Shown: piece by piece, positions 8,821 through 17,333 of the stretch | Numbering within the stretch: position 1 is the stretch's first letter | How the letters are laid out: the number at the start of each line of letters is the position of its first letter | Source of the DNA: Micromonospora rubida | GTDB taxonomy: Bacteria; Actinomycetota; Actinomycetes; Mycobacteriales; Micromonosporaceae | Length of the DNA stretch: 64,000 nt | NCBI RefSeq assembly: GCF_009908295.1 | Contig: NZ_JAAALO010000010.1 | Location: 62,001-126,000 of the forward strand | Direction: 5' to 3' | The notes under the pieces: model-generated | Seen by the model: only the letters and a program-made list of their open reading frames with translations | Told to the model about the DNA's origin: nothing | Databases searched by the model: none | Translations under genes and position numbers: made by a program

Positions 8821-10214
8821 TGCCCACCCTGATATCGGCGGCCGGCGCCCCCGCCGGCCTGCCCGACCTGCAACTGCTCGTCTTCGCGGCCGGGCTGGTG
8901 GTGCTCGCCGGCCTGATCGCGATGACCGAGGCGGCGCTCGCCGCGGTGTCCCCGGCCCGGGCGGCCGAGCTGGCCCGCGACGGCGCCCGGGGCGCCCGCA
9001 CCCTCCAGGCGGTCGCCGGCGACGTGGTCCGCCACCTCAACCTGCTGCTGCTGCTCCGGCTGCTGGCCGAGCTGACCGCCACCACGCTGGTCGCGCTGGT
9101 GGCGGTCGACACGTTCGGCGCGGGCTGGCGGGCGGCCCTGATCACCGCCGGCGCGATGACCGTGATCAGCTTCGTGGTGGTCGGCGTCGGCCCGCGCACC
9201 ATCGGCCGGCAGCACGCGTACGCGGTCGGCCGGGCGGTCGCCCCGCTGGTGCGCTGGCTCGGGCGGGCGCTCAACCCGCTCGCCTCGCTGCTGATCCTGA
9301 TCGGCAATGCGGTCACCCCGGGGCGCGGCTTCCGGGAGGGGCCGTTCGCCACCCAGGTGGAGCTGCGCGAGCTGGTCGACCTGGCCGAGCAGCGCGGCGT
9401 CGTGGAGCACGGCGAGCGGCAGATGATCCACTCGGTCTTCGCGCTCGGCGACACCATCGCCCGCGAGGTGATGGTGCCGCGCACCGAGATGGTGTGGATA
9501 GAGGAGAGCAAGACCCTCTCCCAGGCGCTGACGCTGTTCCTGCGTTCCGGCTTCTCCCGCATCCCGGTGATCGGGGAGAGCGTCGACGACGTGCTGGGCG
9601 TGCTCTACCTGAAGGACCTGATCCGGCGTACCCGGGGCGGCGATCCCGCCGCGGCCCTGCTGCCGGTGGCCGAGCTGATGCGCCCGGCGACCTTCGTCCC
9701 GGAGTCCAAGCCGGTCGACGACCTGCTGTCGGAGATGCAGGCGGCCCGCAACCACCTGGTCATCGTCGTCGACGAGTACGGTGGCACCGGCGGCCTGGTC
9801 ACCATCGAGGACATCCTCGAGGAGATCGTCGGGGAGATCACCGACGAGTACGATGTCGAGCGCCCACCGGTCGAACGGCTGGAGGACGGTTCGGTGCGGG
9901 TCACCGCCCGGCTGCCGGTCGAGACCCTCGGCGAGCTGTTCGACGTCGAGCTGCCCGCCGACGAGGTCGAGACGGTCGGCGGCCTGCTCGCCCAGGCCCT
10001 GGGCCGGGTTCCGATCCCCGGCGCGGAGGCCGACGTGGCCAAGCTCCGGCTGCACGCCGAGGGCACCACCGGCCGGCGCAACCGGATAGACACCGTGCTG
10101 GTCAGCCGGATCGAGCCGACCGGCCATGCCGACACGACCCCGGGGCGCGGCGAGCCCGCCGACTACCGGGGCAACCAGAACCGATCCGAGGAGAGGCAAT
10201 CCGCCGATGCCTGA
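8820..10214 (+). CDS. Hemolysin/CorC-family protein (CNNM domain plus CBS pair)
   Basis: About 464 residues. The N-terminal DUF21/CNNM transmembrane domain has four hydrophobic segments within residues 1-170. A CBS pair follows (REVMVPRTEMVWIEE and VAELMRPATFVPE regions), then a CorC/HlyC C-terminal domain. Such proteins are linked to Mg2+/Co2+ homeostasis; 'hemolysin' is a historical name. The start is ATG 8820 or the GTG at 8817, which overlaps the ybeY stop. It is part of the phoH-ybeY-corC-cdd-era array. Confidence 0.9.
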   Translation: MPTLISAAGAPAGLPDLQLLVFAAGLVVLAGLIAMTEAALAAVSPARAAELARDGARGARTLQAVAGDVVRHLNLLLLLRLLAELTATTLVALVAVDTFGAGWRAALITAGAMTVISFVVVGVGPRTIGRQHAYAVGRAVAPLVRWLGRALNPLASLLILIGNAVTPGRGFREGPFATQVELRELVDLAEQRGVVEHGERQMIHSVFALGDTIAREVMVPRTEMVWIEESKTLSQALTLFLRSGFSRIPVIGESVDDVLGVLYLKDLIRRTRGGDPAAALLPVAELMRPATFVPESKPVDDLLSEMQAARNHLVIVVDEYGGTGGLVTIEDILEEIVGEITDEYDVERPPVERLEDGSVRVTARLPVETLGELFDVELPADEVETVGGLLAQALGRVPIPGAEADVAKLRLHAEGTTGRRNRIDTVLVSRIEPTGHADTTPGRGEPADYRGNQNRSEERQSADA

Positions 10215-10593
10215 GTCACCCGCCGCACCCGCGGCCCTGCCCACCCCGACCGCGCCGGTCGAGCTGACCGCCGAGGACGGCAAGCTGGTCGTCCTGGCCC
10301 GCGGCGCGCGGGGCCGGGTGGGCGCCGTGGAGGGAGCGGCGGTACGCGACCAGGACGGCCGCACGTACACGGCGGCGAGCGTCTCGCTGCCCTCGCTCAC
10401 GCTCACCGCCCTCCAGCTCGCGGTGGCTTCCGCCGTGGCGGCCGGGGCCACCCGACTGGAGGCCGCCGTGGTGGTGACCGAGGCGTCGACCCTGGACGGG
10501 GCGGGGCACGCCGCCGTCCGGGATCTGGCCGCCGACGCGCCGGTCCACGTGGCCGCCCCGGACGGCACCGTCCTCGGCACGGTGGTCGAGTGA
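10207..10593 (+). CDS. Cytidine deaminase-like protein lacking catalytic residues
   Basis: A 128-residue protein. In actinobacteria the gene between the CBS protein and era is often annotated as cytidine deaminase, and the central SLPSLTLTALQLAVASAVAAGA resembles that fold. I see neither the (C/H)AE nor the PCxxC zinc motif; there is no cysteine at all. A catalytic deaminase is therefore unlikely, and the role is unknown. The ATG at 10207 overlaps the previous gene by eight bases and follows GAGGAGAGG (10188-10196). The stop overlaps the era start. Confidence 0.75.
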   Translation: MPESPAAPAALPTPTAPVELTAEDGKLVVLARGARGRVGAVEGAAVRDQDGRTYTAASVSLPSLTLTALQLAVASAVAAGATRLEAAVVVTEASTLDGAGHAAVRDLAADAPVHVAAPDGTVLGTVVE

Positions 10594-11597
10594 CCGGCCG
10601 TCCCGCAGCAGGCCGTCCCGCCGCCGGTCGTCGCGACGGTCGTCCGGCAGCCGGTCGCCGTGACGGCGGGGGCGCTGCGGCCGGTGGCCGCGCGTCCGGC
10701 GGCGGCGAGCCGGGGAAGCTCCCGTACCGGGCCGGGTTCGCCTGCTTCGTGGGCCGGCCGAACGCCGGCAAGTCGACGCTGACCAACGCCATCATCGGCA
10801 CGAAGATCGCGATCACCTCGAACAAGCCGCAGACCACCCGGCACATCATCCGGGCCGTGCTGCACCGGCCGGAGTCGCAGCTCGTCCTGGTCGACACCCC
10901 GGGCCTGCACCGCCCCCGCACGCTGCTCGGCGAGCGCCTGAACGACCTGGTCCGCGCCACCTGGAGCGAGGTCGACGTGATCGGCCTGTGCATCCCGGCG
11001 AACGAGCCGGTCGGCCGGGGGGACCGGTTCATCACCGGCGAGCTGGCCGAGCTGAAGGCCACCGTGATGGCCGTGGTGACCAAGACCGACCTGGTGGACA
11101 AGCGGCGACTGGCCGAGCAGCTTCTCGCGGTCAGCAAGCTGGGCGAGTTCGCCGAGGTGGTGCCGGTCAGCGCGGTGTCCGGTCACCAGGTCGACACCCT
11201 GGTCGACGTGATGACCGGCTACCTGCCCGAGTCGCCGCAGCTCTACCCGGACGACATGCTCACCGAGGACCCGGAGCAGGTGCTGATCGCCGAGATGATC
11301 CGGGAGGCGGCCCTGGAGGGGGTCCGCGACGAGCTGCCGCACTCCATCGCCGTGGTGGTGGAGGAGATGATCCCCGAGGGTCAGCTCATGAAGATCTACG
11401 CCGACGTCTACGTCGAGCGGTCCAGCCAGAAGGCGATCGTGCTCGGCCACCAGGCCAGCCGGCTCAAGCAGGTCGGCATCACCGCCCGCCAGCAGATCGA
11501 GGAGCTGCTCGGCACCCGGGTCTACCTGGACCTGCACGTGCGGGTGGCGAAGGAATGGCAGCGCGACCCCAACCAGCTCCGCAAGCTCGGCTTCTGA
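10590..11597 (+). CDS. era: GTPase Era
   Basis: A 335-residue ribosome-assembly GTPase that binds the 3' end of 16S rRNA. The G domain has G1 GRPNAGKST (about 55-63), G3 DTPGLH and G4 TKTD. A C-terminal KH RNA-binding domain follows, with AVVVEEM and HQASRLKQVG. An N-terminal extension of about 40 residues is repetitive (RPAAG and RRDG units) and not part of the conserved protein, so a start further downstream cannot be ruled out. The GTG at 10590 overlaps the preceding stop (GTGA). Confidence 0.95.
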   Translation: MTGRPAAGRPAAGRRDGRPAAGRRDGGGAAAGGRASGGGEPGKLPYRAGFACFVGRPNAGKSTLTNAIIGTKIAITSNKPQTTRHIIRAVLHRPESQLVLVDTPGLHRPRTLLGERLNDLVRATWSEVDVIGLCIPANEPVGRGDRFITGELAELKATVMAVVTKTDLVDKRRLAEQLLAVSKLGEFAEVVPVSAVSGHQVDTLVDVMTGYLPESPQLYPDDMLTEDPEQVLIAEMIREAALEGVRDELPHSIAVVVEEMIPEGQLMKIYADVYVERSSQKAIVLGHQASRLKQVGITARQQIEELLGTRVYLDLHVRVAKEWQRDPNQLRKLGF

Positions 11598-11647
11598 CCC
11601 AGATCCGCCCCGCGCGCCGGGTCGTCGGCGTGCGGGGCGGATCTGGG
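11598..11647 (+). terminator. Strong hairpin terminator after era
   Basis: Perfect 16-base arms (CCCAGATCCGCCCCGC and its complement) at 11598-11613 and 11632-11647, starting one base after the era stop. The loop is 18 bases and can pair further. No U-tract follows, as is common in GC-rich actinobacteria. It closes the phoH-era block. Confidence 0.75.
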
Positions 11648-11822
11648 GAGTTTCTGGGCAGTGGCACCGCCCCGCCGTCGGGCTGATCCACCCCCGGCAC
11701 GCTTCCGGGTCAGGCCGGGTATGGCTTTTTTCACTTTCAGCCCGCGATGGTGGGCGTTTGCCGGCGTTCGGTCGGAGGGTAGGGAACGTTTGCGTCCTGC
11801 CCCCTGACATTGAAGCAGGCTG

Positions 11823-12986
11823 ATGCGAAACCGATACCTGGACTTGCTGCGCTTCCTGGCGATCATCCGAGTCGTGGTCTACCACGTGACCGGATGGGGC
11901 ACGCTGACGCTGCTCTTCCCGGCCATGTCGGTGATGTTCGCGCTTGCCGGATCGCTCATGGCGGCGTCGCTGGACAGGTCCGGGGTGCCGGCGGTGGGCC
12001 GGCGGCTGCGCCGCCTGCTGCCGTCGCTGTGGGTGGTGGCCGCGATCTTCGTACCCGCCATGCTGCTCACCGGGCTGCCGCTGACGCCGAGGGTGCTGCT
12101 CTGGGCGTTCCCCGTGGCCGACCCGCCGGCCAACTACTGGGGGGCGCTGGCGCTCAGCCCGATCTGGTACCTGCGCGACTACCTCTGGTTCGTGTTCGCC
12201 TCGCCTCTCGCGCTCTGGCTGTTCCGCCGGGCGCCGTGGCCCACCCTGCTCGCCCCGTACGCCCTGCTGGCCGCGATCGAGGCCGGCATGCTGCCGAACG
12301 CGCCGACGGTGCTGCGGGACTTCGGCCTGTACTTCGGGGCCTGGCTGCTCGGCTTCGCCCACCACGACGGCCTGCTGCGCCGCATGGCCACCCGGGTGCT
12401 GGTCCCGACCGCGCTCGCCCTCGGCGCCGCCGGGGCGGCCTGGATCGTCACCCACCCCGGCCCCCGGGGGTACGACCTGAACGACATGCCGCTGGGCAAC
12501 GCGCTCTGGTCGGCGGCGTTCATCCTGGTGGCGATCGGCCGGGCCCCGGCGTCCGCTGCCTGGGTGGACCGCAACGCGCTGCTCGGCCGCGCGGTGACCG
12601 TGCTGAACCGGCGGGCGCTGACCGCCTACCTCTGGCACATGCCGTTCGTGGTGGCGCTCACCCCGCTGGTCGACGTCGTCGGCTGGTCCCACCAGGACCC
12701 GGTCGGGCTGGCGATCCGGGTGGCGCTGGTCTTCGCGCTGGTCGGCGTGGTCACCGTGCTGGTCGGCTGGGTGGAGGACGTGGCGGCCCGCCGCCCCCCG
12801 GAGCTGCTCCCAGGCAGCCGAACCCCCGGCGGCACCCCGGCCCGCCCCGACGGCACCCTGGCCCGCCCCGGCGGCACCCCGACGGCCCCTGGTTGCGTGC
12901 CGGTCAGCCCCGCCCCGGCGGGGCGGGCGGTGGCGCCGGCGCCCCGGGCCCCCGAGGAGTACACCACCAAGCTCAGCGTGCGCTGA
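11823..12986 (+). CDS. Acyltransferase-3 family membrane protein
   Basis: A 387-residue integral membrane protein with about ten hydrophobic segments. The N-terminus RYLDLLRFLAIIRVVVYH carries the family's D and H residues. Such enzymes O-acylate sugars, lipids or antibiotics at the membrane; the substrate is unknown here. The last 60 residues are a Pro/Gly-rich tail, partly encoded by three 21-bp repeats. A 225-base gap separates it from era, so it has its own promoter, but I see no clear one. It overlaps the next, convergent gene by 14 bases. Confidence 0.85.
   Translation: MRNRYLDLLRFLAIIRVVVYHVTGWGTLTLLFPAMSVMFALAGSLMAASLDRSGVPAVGRRLRRLLPSLWVVAAIFVPAMLLTGLPLTPRVLLWAFPVADPPANYWGALALSPIWYLRDYLWFVFASPLALWLFRRAPWPTLLAPYALLAAIEAGMLPNAPTVLRDFGLYFGAWLLGFAHHDGLLRRMATRVLVPTALALGAAGAAWIVTHPGPRGYDLNDMPLGNALWSAAFILVAIGRAPASAAWVDRNALLGRAVTVLNRRALTAYLWHMPFVVALTPLVDVVGWSHQDPVGLAIRVALVFALVGVVTVLVGWVEDVAARRPPELLPGSRTPGGTPARPDGTLARPGGTPTAPGCVPVSPAPAGRAVAPAPRAPEEYTTKLSVR
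12830..12892 (+). repeat. Three 21-bp tandem repeats inside the acyltransferase 3' end
   Basis: Units at 12830, 12851 and 12872, the first two with two differences and the third more diverged. They encode the GGTPARPDGTLARPGGTP-type tail. The unit length keeps the frame, so copy number can vary without breaking the protein. Confidence 0.75.
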
Positions 12987-13818
12987 CCGTCACGTTCCCG
13001 CTGCCTGTGGCGACGTCGATCAGCAGCAGCGCGGTCGGGTCGTCCGAAACGCCGAGGTCGGCATCGCCCGACCCGACGCTCGACCGCACCCGGTACCGGC
13101 CGGCGGGCACGATCAGGTCCACGTTCCCGCTGTCGGCGTGGGCCCGCGCCGAGGCGGGGGCGGACAGCTCCAGGTCGACGTCGCCCGAGCCGGTCTCGGC
13201 GTCGACCTGACCGCGGAGGCCCCGCCCCGTGATGCTGCCCGAGCCGGCCCGCAGGGTGGCCGGGCCGGGCACGTCGTCCACCTCCACGTCGCCGGAACCG
13301 GTCTCGGCCCGTACCGGGCCGGTGGCCCCGCCGACGTGGATGTTGCCCGAGCCGAGGCGCAGCTCCACCGCGCTGACCTGGGACAGGTCGATGTCGCCCG
13401 AGCCGCCCTCGCCGCGCACCGCCGTCCCCGGGGGCACGGTCACGTCGTACGACACCGAGCAGCGGTGGCCGCAGTCGGAGTCCAGCACCAGCTCGTCGCC
13501 GTGCACCTCGTACCGGGTGTCGGGCTGGGCGCCGTGGTAGCGCAGCACCCGCTTGACGCGTACCTGACCGGTCGGACCGGTGCCGCGTACCGTCACGTCG
13601 CCCGCCCCCGGACGCACGACGACCCGGGTCACGGCGACGGTCTCGGTGGTGTCGAAGTCGAGCTGGCGCATCGACAAGGTGTCGCACCCGGCGACGAGGA
13701 TCAGGGCGGCGGCGCCGCCGACGGCGAGGGCGGTGCGGGCAACCGGCCGGCGGGCGGCGACGGCGGCGCGGCGTGGTGCGGCGGCCCGGGCGGGCGCGGC
13801 GGTGGGATGCGGAGCCAT
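12973..13818 (-). CDS. DUF4097-type lipoprotein (head-tail adhesin-like repeats)
   Basis: A 281-residue protein. A basic N-terminus and hydrophobic stretch end in LILVAGC, a lipobox, so it is probably a membrane-anchored exported lipoprotein. The remainder is a repetitive beta-structure with recurring GSGD/GSGN units (GGSGDIDL, ETGSGDVEV, GSGNVTV), typical of DUF4097. Function is unknown. The ATG at 13818 has TAGCGT six bases upstream, so it is probably leaderless. It converges on the acyltransferase gene (14-base overlap) and diverges from recO. Confidence 0.82.
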   Translation of the reverse strand: MAPHPTAAPARAAAPRRAAVAARRPVARTALAVGGAAALILVAGCDTLSMRQLDFDTTETVAVTRVVVRPGAGDVTVRGTGPTGQVRVKRVLRYHGAQPDTRYEVHGDELVLDSDCGHRCSVSYDVTVPPGTAVRGEGGSGDIDLSQVSAVELRLGSGNIHVGGATGPVRAETGSGDVEVDDVPGPATLRAGSGSITGRGLRGQVDAETGSGDVDLELSAPASARAHADSGNVDLIVPAGRYRVRSSVGSGDADLGVSDDPTALLLIDVATGSGNVTVSAR

Positions 13819-13824
13819 GCCGGC

Positions 13825-13830
13825 ACGCTA
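13825..13830 (-). promoter_or_regulatory. -10 element, leaderless promoter of the DUF4097-type gene
   Basis: Minus-strand TAGCGT, six bases, then ATG at 13818. No ribosome-binding site is present. Confidence 0.45.
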
Positions 13831-13917
13831 CGGCGGGGCCGACCTGGGGCGCATCCGGGATCGCGCGCCGGCTACCCCGAACCGACCCTGATTTCACACC
13901 CCGAGGAGAATGACCGG

Positions 13918-14733
13918 ATGCCCGGGTACCGCCGACAGCTCTACCGCGACGACGCGGTGGTGCTGCGCGTGCAGAAGCTCGGCGAGTCCGACCGGATCAT
14001 CACCCTGCTCACCCGCCGGCACGGCCGGCTCCGCGCGGTGGCCCGGGGGGTCCGCCGCACCACCAGCAAGTTCGGCGCCCGGCTGGAGCCGTTCGGCCAC
14101 GTCGACGTGCAACTCGCCGGCGACCCGAAGGGCAACACCGGCAGCTCGCTGCACAGCGTCAGCCAGGTCGAGGGGATCGACCTGTACGGCAAGCGGTTCC
14201 TCGGCGACTACCCGCGCTACACGGCGGCCAGTGCGATCGCCGAGACGGCCGAGCGGCTCACCCCCGTCGAGCGGGAACCCTCGCTGCGGCTGTTCCAGCT
14301 CACCCTCGGCGCGCTGAAGTCCCTCTCCCGGGGCGACCACGCCACCACGCTGGTGCTCGACGCGTACCTGCTGCGCGGGATGACCCTCGCGGGTTGGGCC
14401 CCCGCGCTGACCGCGTGCGCGGTCTGCGGCACCCCGGGGCGGCACCGGGCGTTCTCCGTGCCGGCCGGTGGCGCGGTCTGCCCGGACTGCCGGCCCCCCG
14501 GGGCGGCCCACCCCGCCCCGGCCACCGTCGACCTGATGTCCGCGCTCACCACCGGCGACTGGGTGCTCGCCGACGCCACCGAGACCGGCGTACGCCGGGA
14601 GTGCAGCGGCCTGGTCGCGGCGCACCTGCAGTGGCACCTGGAGCGCGCGTTACGCTCGCTGCCGCTGGTCGACCGGGGCGGTGCGGTCGCCGGCCCGGGG
14701 GTGCCGGACGTGAGCAGGGAGAGAGCCGAGTGA
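13918..14733 (+). CDS. recO: DNA repair protein RecO
   Basis: A 271-residue RecFOR-pathway protein that anneals ssDNA and helps load RecA. The N-terminal OB fold starts YRDDAVVLRVQKLGESDRIITLLTRRHG. The C-terminal helical part carries a four-Cys zinc motif (CAVC ... CPDC). The ATG at 13918 follows GAGGAG (13903-13908) with nine bases between. Its stop overlaps the uppS GTG, the usual actinobacterial recO-uppS pair. Confidence 0.94.
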   Translation: MPGYRRQLYRDDAVVLRVQKLGESDRIITLLTRRHGRLRAVARGVRRTTSKFGARLEPFGHVDVQLAGDPKGNTGSSLHSVSQVEGIDLYGKRFLGDYPRYTAASAIAETAERLTPVEREPSLRLFQLTLGALKSLSRGDHATTLVLDAYLLRGMTLAGWAPALTACAVCGTPGRHRAFSVPAGGAVCPDCRPPGAAHPAPATVDLMSALTTGDWVLADATETGVRRECSGLVAAHLQWHLERALRSLPLVDRGGAVAGPGVPDVSRERAE

Positions 14734-15542
14734 TCCGATCGATGAGGGCCGGCCGGCGCGAGCCGGTGCCGCCGACTCCGCACCCGTCGGGCGCCCGGCC
14801 CCCGGCGCTGCCCCCCGGGGCGGTGCCCCGGCACGTCGCCGTGGTGATGGACGGCAACGGCCGGTGGGCCAAGGAGCGCGGCCTGCCCCGCACCAAGGGC
14901 CACGAGGCGGGCGAGTTCAGCCTCTTCGACACCATCGAGGGCGCGATCGAGCTGGGCGTGCCCTACCTCTCGGCGTACGCGTTCTCCACGGAGAACTGGC
15001 GGCGCTCGCCCGACGAGGTCCGGTTCCTGATGGGCTTCAACCGGGACGTGATCCGGCGCCGCCGCGACCAGCTCGTCGACCTCGGCGTCCGGGTGGTCTG
15101 GTCCGGCCGGCCCGGCCGGCTGTGGAAGAGCGTCATCTCCGAGTTGCAGACCGCCGAGGAGATGTCCCGGGGGAACTCGACGCTGACCCTCCAATTCTGC
15201 GTCAACTACGGCGGGCAGGCGGAGATCGCCGACGCCGCCGCCGCGATCGCCCGCGACGTGGCGGCCGGCCGGCTCGACCCGGACAAGGTCAACGAGAAGC
15301 TGATCGCGAAGTACCTCTACCACCCGGAGATCCCCGAGGTGGACCTCTTCCTCCGCCCGTCCGGGGAGGAACGGATCTCCAACTTCCTGCTCTGGCAGAC
15401 CGCGTACGCGGAGCTGGTGTTCCTCGACACCCTCTGGCCGGACTTCGACCGCCGCCACCTCTGGTACGCCTGCGAGCTGTACGCCCAGCGGGACCGGCGC
15501 TTCGGCGGGGCGCTGCCCAACCCGGTCGCCCCGTCGAGCTGA
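14730..15542 (+). CDS. uppS: Isoprenyl transferase (undecaprenyl diphosphate synthase, UppS)
   Basis: A 270-residue cis-prenyltransferase that makes polyprenyl diphosphate, the carrier lipid for peptidoglycan. Family motifs: MDGNGRWA with the catalytic Asp at residue 41, AYAFSTENWRRS, and LRPSGEERISNFLLWQTAYAE near the C-terminus. The start GTG at 14730 overlaps the recO stop, and AGGGAGAGA lies just upstream. Alternative starts upstream inside recO are unlikely. Confidence 0.95.
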   Translation: MIRSMRAGRREPVPPTPHPSGARPPALPPGAVPRHVAVVMDGNGRWAKERGLPRTKGHEAGEFSLFDTIEGAIELGVPYLSAYAFSTENWRRSPDEVRFLMGFNRDVIRRRRDQLVDLGVRVVWSGRPGRLWKSVISELQTAEEMSRGNSTLTLQFCVNYGGQAEIADAAAAIARDVAAGRLDPDKVNEKLIAKYLYHPEIPEVDLFLRPSGEERISNFLLWQTAYAELVFLDTLWPDFDRRHLWYACELYAQRDRRFGGALPNPVAPSS

Positions 15543-15611
15543 GCCCAGGCTTACCGGCGTGCCCGGCTGGGTATCACCCTCCCAGCAGCCACGACGCGGA
15601 GGTGAACCCAC

Positions 15612-15797
15612 ATGATTCAGAAGCGGATAGGCCAGTGGGCGGTCATGGCGGTCGCCGTGCCGCTGGCCGCAGCCGGAGCTCGCCGGCTCAGCCACACCCT
15701 GGAGGCCCGGCGCGGCTCGACCGGCGTGAGCCGGGCGCTCAGCAAGGGCGCCGACCTGCTGCGCCCGCAGAAGGCGAAGCGCCGCCGGTTCTGGTGA
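15612..15797 (+). CDS. Small hypothetical protein, 61 residues
   Basis: A short protein with a hydrophobic stretch (AVMAVAVPLAAAGA, about residues 9-22) and a very basic C-terminus ending KAKRRRFW. GGAGGT (15599-15604) lies seven bases before the ATG, good evidence that it is translated. I do not recognise a family. It is followed by a strong hairpin terminator. It may be a membrane-associated peptide; no function can be given. Confidence 0.7.
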   Translation: MIQKRIGQWAVMAVAVPLAAAGARRLSHTLEARRGSTGVSRALSKGADLLRPQKAKRRRFW

Positions 15798-15804
15798 GCC
15801 GTCC

Positions 15805-15839
15805 GTCGGCCCCACCCCCGCTTCGGGGGTGGGGCCGAC
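15805..15839. terminator. Perfect hairpin between convergent genes
   Basis: Sixteen-base perfect arms (GTCGGCCCCACCCCCG and complement) with a three-base loop. It lies between the 61-residue gene and gnd, which converge, so it probably acts on both strands. Confidence 0.8.
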
Positions 15840-15890
15840 GCCTTCCCACCCGGTCGTCGTGACCGTCAGCGCGTCACGCCTGCACCCGCG

Positions 15891-17333
15891 TCACGCCTGC
15901 ACCTCGGAGCGGTCGCCGGCCCACAGCGTGTGGAACGACCCCTCCCGGTCCACCCGCTGGTAGGTGTGCGCGCCGAAGTTGTCCCGCAGCCCCTGGATCA
16001 GCGCGGCGGGCAGCCGCTGGGCGCGCAGCCCGTCGAAGTACGCCAGCGACGAGGAGAACGCCGGGGTCGGCACGCCGGCCCGGGCCGCGTCGACCACCAC
16101 CCGTCGCCAGCTCGGCACGCCGGCGCTGACCGCCTCGGCGAACCACGGCGCCACCAGCAGCGACGGCAGCTCCGGCTGGGCGTCGTACGCCTCCCTGATC
16201 CGGTCCAGGAAGCGGGCCCGGATGATGCAGCCGCCCCGCCAGATCGTCGCGGTGCCGCCCAGGTCGATGTCCCAGTCGTACTCCCGGCTGCCGGCGCGGA
16301 TGTGGTCGAAGCCCTGCGCGTACGCGACGATCTTGCTGGCCAGCAGTGCGCGCCGCACGTCCTCGACGAAGGCGTCCCGGTCCTCGACCTGCCACTTCTC
16401 CCCGGCGTCGCCGAACGCCCGGCGGGCGGCCTCGCGCTGGTCGGCGTGCCCGGACAGCGACCGGGCGAAGGTGGCCTCGGCGATGCCGGTGATCGGGATG
16501 CCCAGATCCAGCGCGCTCTGCACCGTCCAGCGGCCGGTGCCCTTCTGCTCGGCCTGGTCCAGCACCACGTCGACGAACGCCCGCCCGGTCGCCGCGTCGG
16601 TGTGCCCCAGCACCTCGGCGGTGATCTCGATGAGGAACGACTCCAGCTCGCCGGTGTTCCACTCCCGGAAGATGTCCGCGATCTCCGCCGGGCTCGCCGA
16701 CAGCCCGGCCCGCAGCAGGTCGTACGCCTCCGCGATGAGCTGCATGTCGGCGTACTCGATGCCGTTGTGCACCATCTTCACGAAGTGGCCGGCGCCGTCC
16801 GGGCCGATGTGCCGGCAGCACGGCGTGCCGTCGACCTGGGCGGCGATCTTCTCGAACATCGGGCCGAGCTTCGCGTACGACTCGACGGAGCCGCCCGGCA
16901 TGATGCTCGGCCCGCGCAGCGCGCCCTCCTCGCCGCCCGACACACCGGTGCCGGAGAAGTGCAGCCCGTGCCCGCGCAGCGCCTCCTCCCGTCGCCGGGT
17001 GTCGGCGAAGTGGGCGTTGCCGCAGTCGACGACGATGTCGCCCTCCTCCAGCAGCGGGACCAGCTCGTCGATCACCGCGTCGGTCGGGGCGCCGGCCTTC
17101 ACCATCACGATCACCGCGCGGGGGCGCTCCAGCGACGCCACGAAGTCCGCGAGGGACTCCGACGGCACGAACGTGCCCTCGTCGCCGTGCTCGGCGACCA
17201 GGCTGCGGGTGCGCTCCGGGGACCGGTTGTGCACCGCCACCGTGAACCCGTTGCGGGCCAGGTTGCGGGCCAGGTTCCGGCCCATCACCGCCAGCCCGGT
17301 CACGCCGATCTGCGCTGTCGCCTGTCGCGTCAT
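15891..17333 (-). CDS. gnd: 6-phosphogluconate dehydrogenase, decarboxylating
   Basis: A 480-residue cytosolic enzyme of the oxidative pentose phosphate pathway: 6-phosphogluconate + NADP+ to ribulose 5-phosphate + CO2 + NADPH. The N-terminal Rossmann motif is GVTGLAVMGRNLARN. The substrate loop shows SGGEEGA, and KMVHNGIEY supplies the catalytic lysine. The C-terminal tail HTYQRVD is also typical. The length matches the long, NADP-linked form. The ATG at 17333 is the only good start; the frame runs open far upstream. An 18-base near-duplication overlaps the stop region (15872-15907). Confidence 0.95.
   Translation of the reverse strand: MTRQATAQIGVTGLAVMGRNLARNLARNGFTVAVHNRSPERTRSLVAEHGDEGTFVPSESLADFVASLERPRAVIVMVKAGAPTDAVIDELVPLLEEGDIVVDCGNAHFADTRRREEALRGHGLHFSGTGVSGGEEGALRGPSIMPGGSVESYAKLGPMFEKIAAQVDGTPCCRHIGPDGAGHFVKMVHNGIEYADMQLIAEAYDLLRAGLSASPAEIADIFREWNTGELESFLIEITAEVLGHTDAATGRAFVDVVLDQAEQKGTGRWTVQSALDLGIPITGIAEATFARSLSGHADQREAARRAFGDAGEKWQVEDRDAFVEDVRRALLASKIVAYAQGFDHIRAGSREYDWDIDLGGTATIWRGGCIIRARFLDRIREAYDAQPELPSLLVAPWFAEAVSAGVPSWRRVVVDAARAGVPTPAFSSSLAYFDGLRAQRLPAALIQGLRDNFGAHTYQRVDREGSFHTLWAGDRSEVQA

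Noticed and set aside
8481..12692. A 1403-codon open frame on the minus strand, and others of similar size (for example 5626-8739 and 31442-34285)
   Set aside because: They are antisense shadows of well-identified genes in DNA where stop codons are rare. They show no domains, only Arg/Pro/Gly-rich runs.
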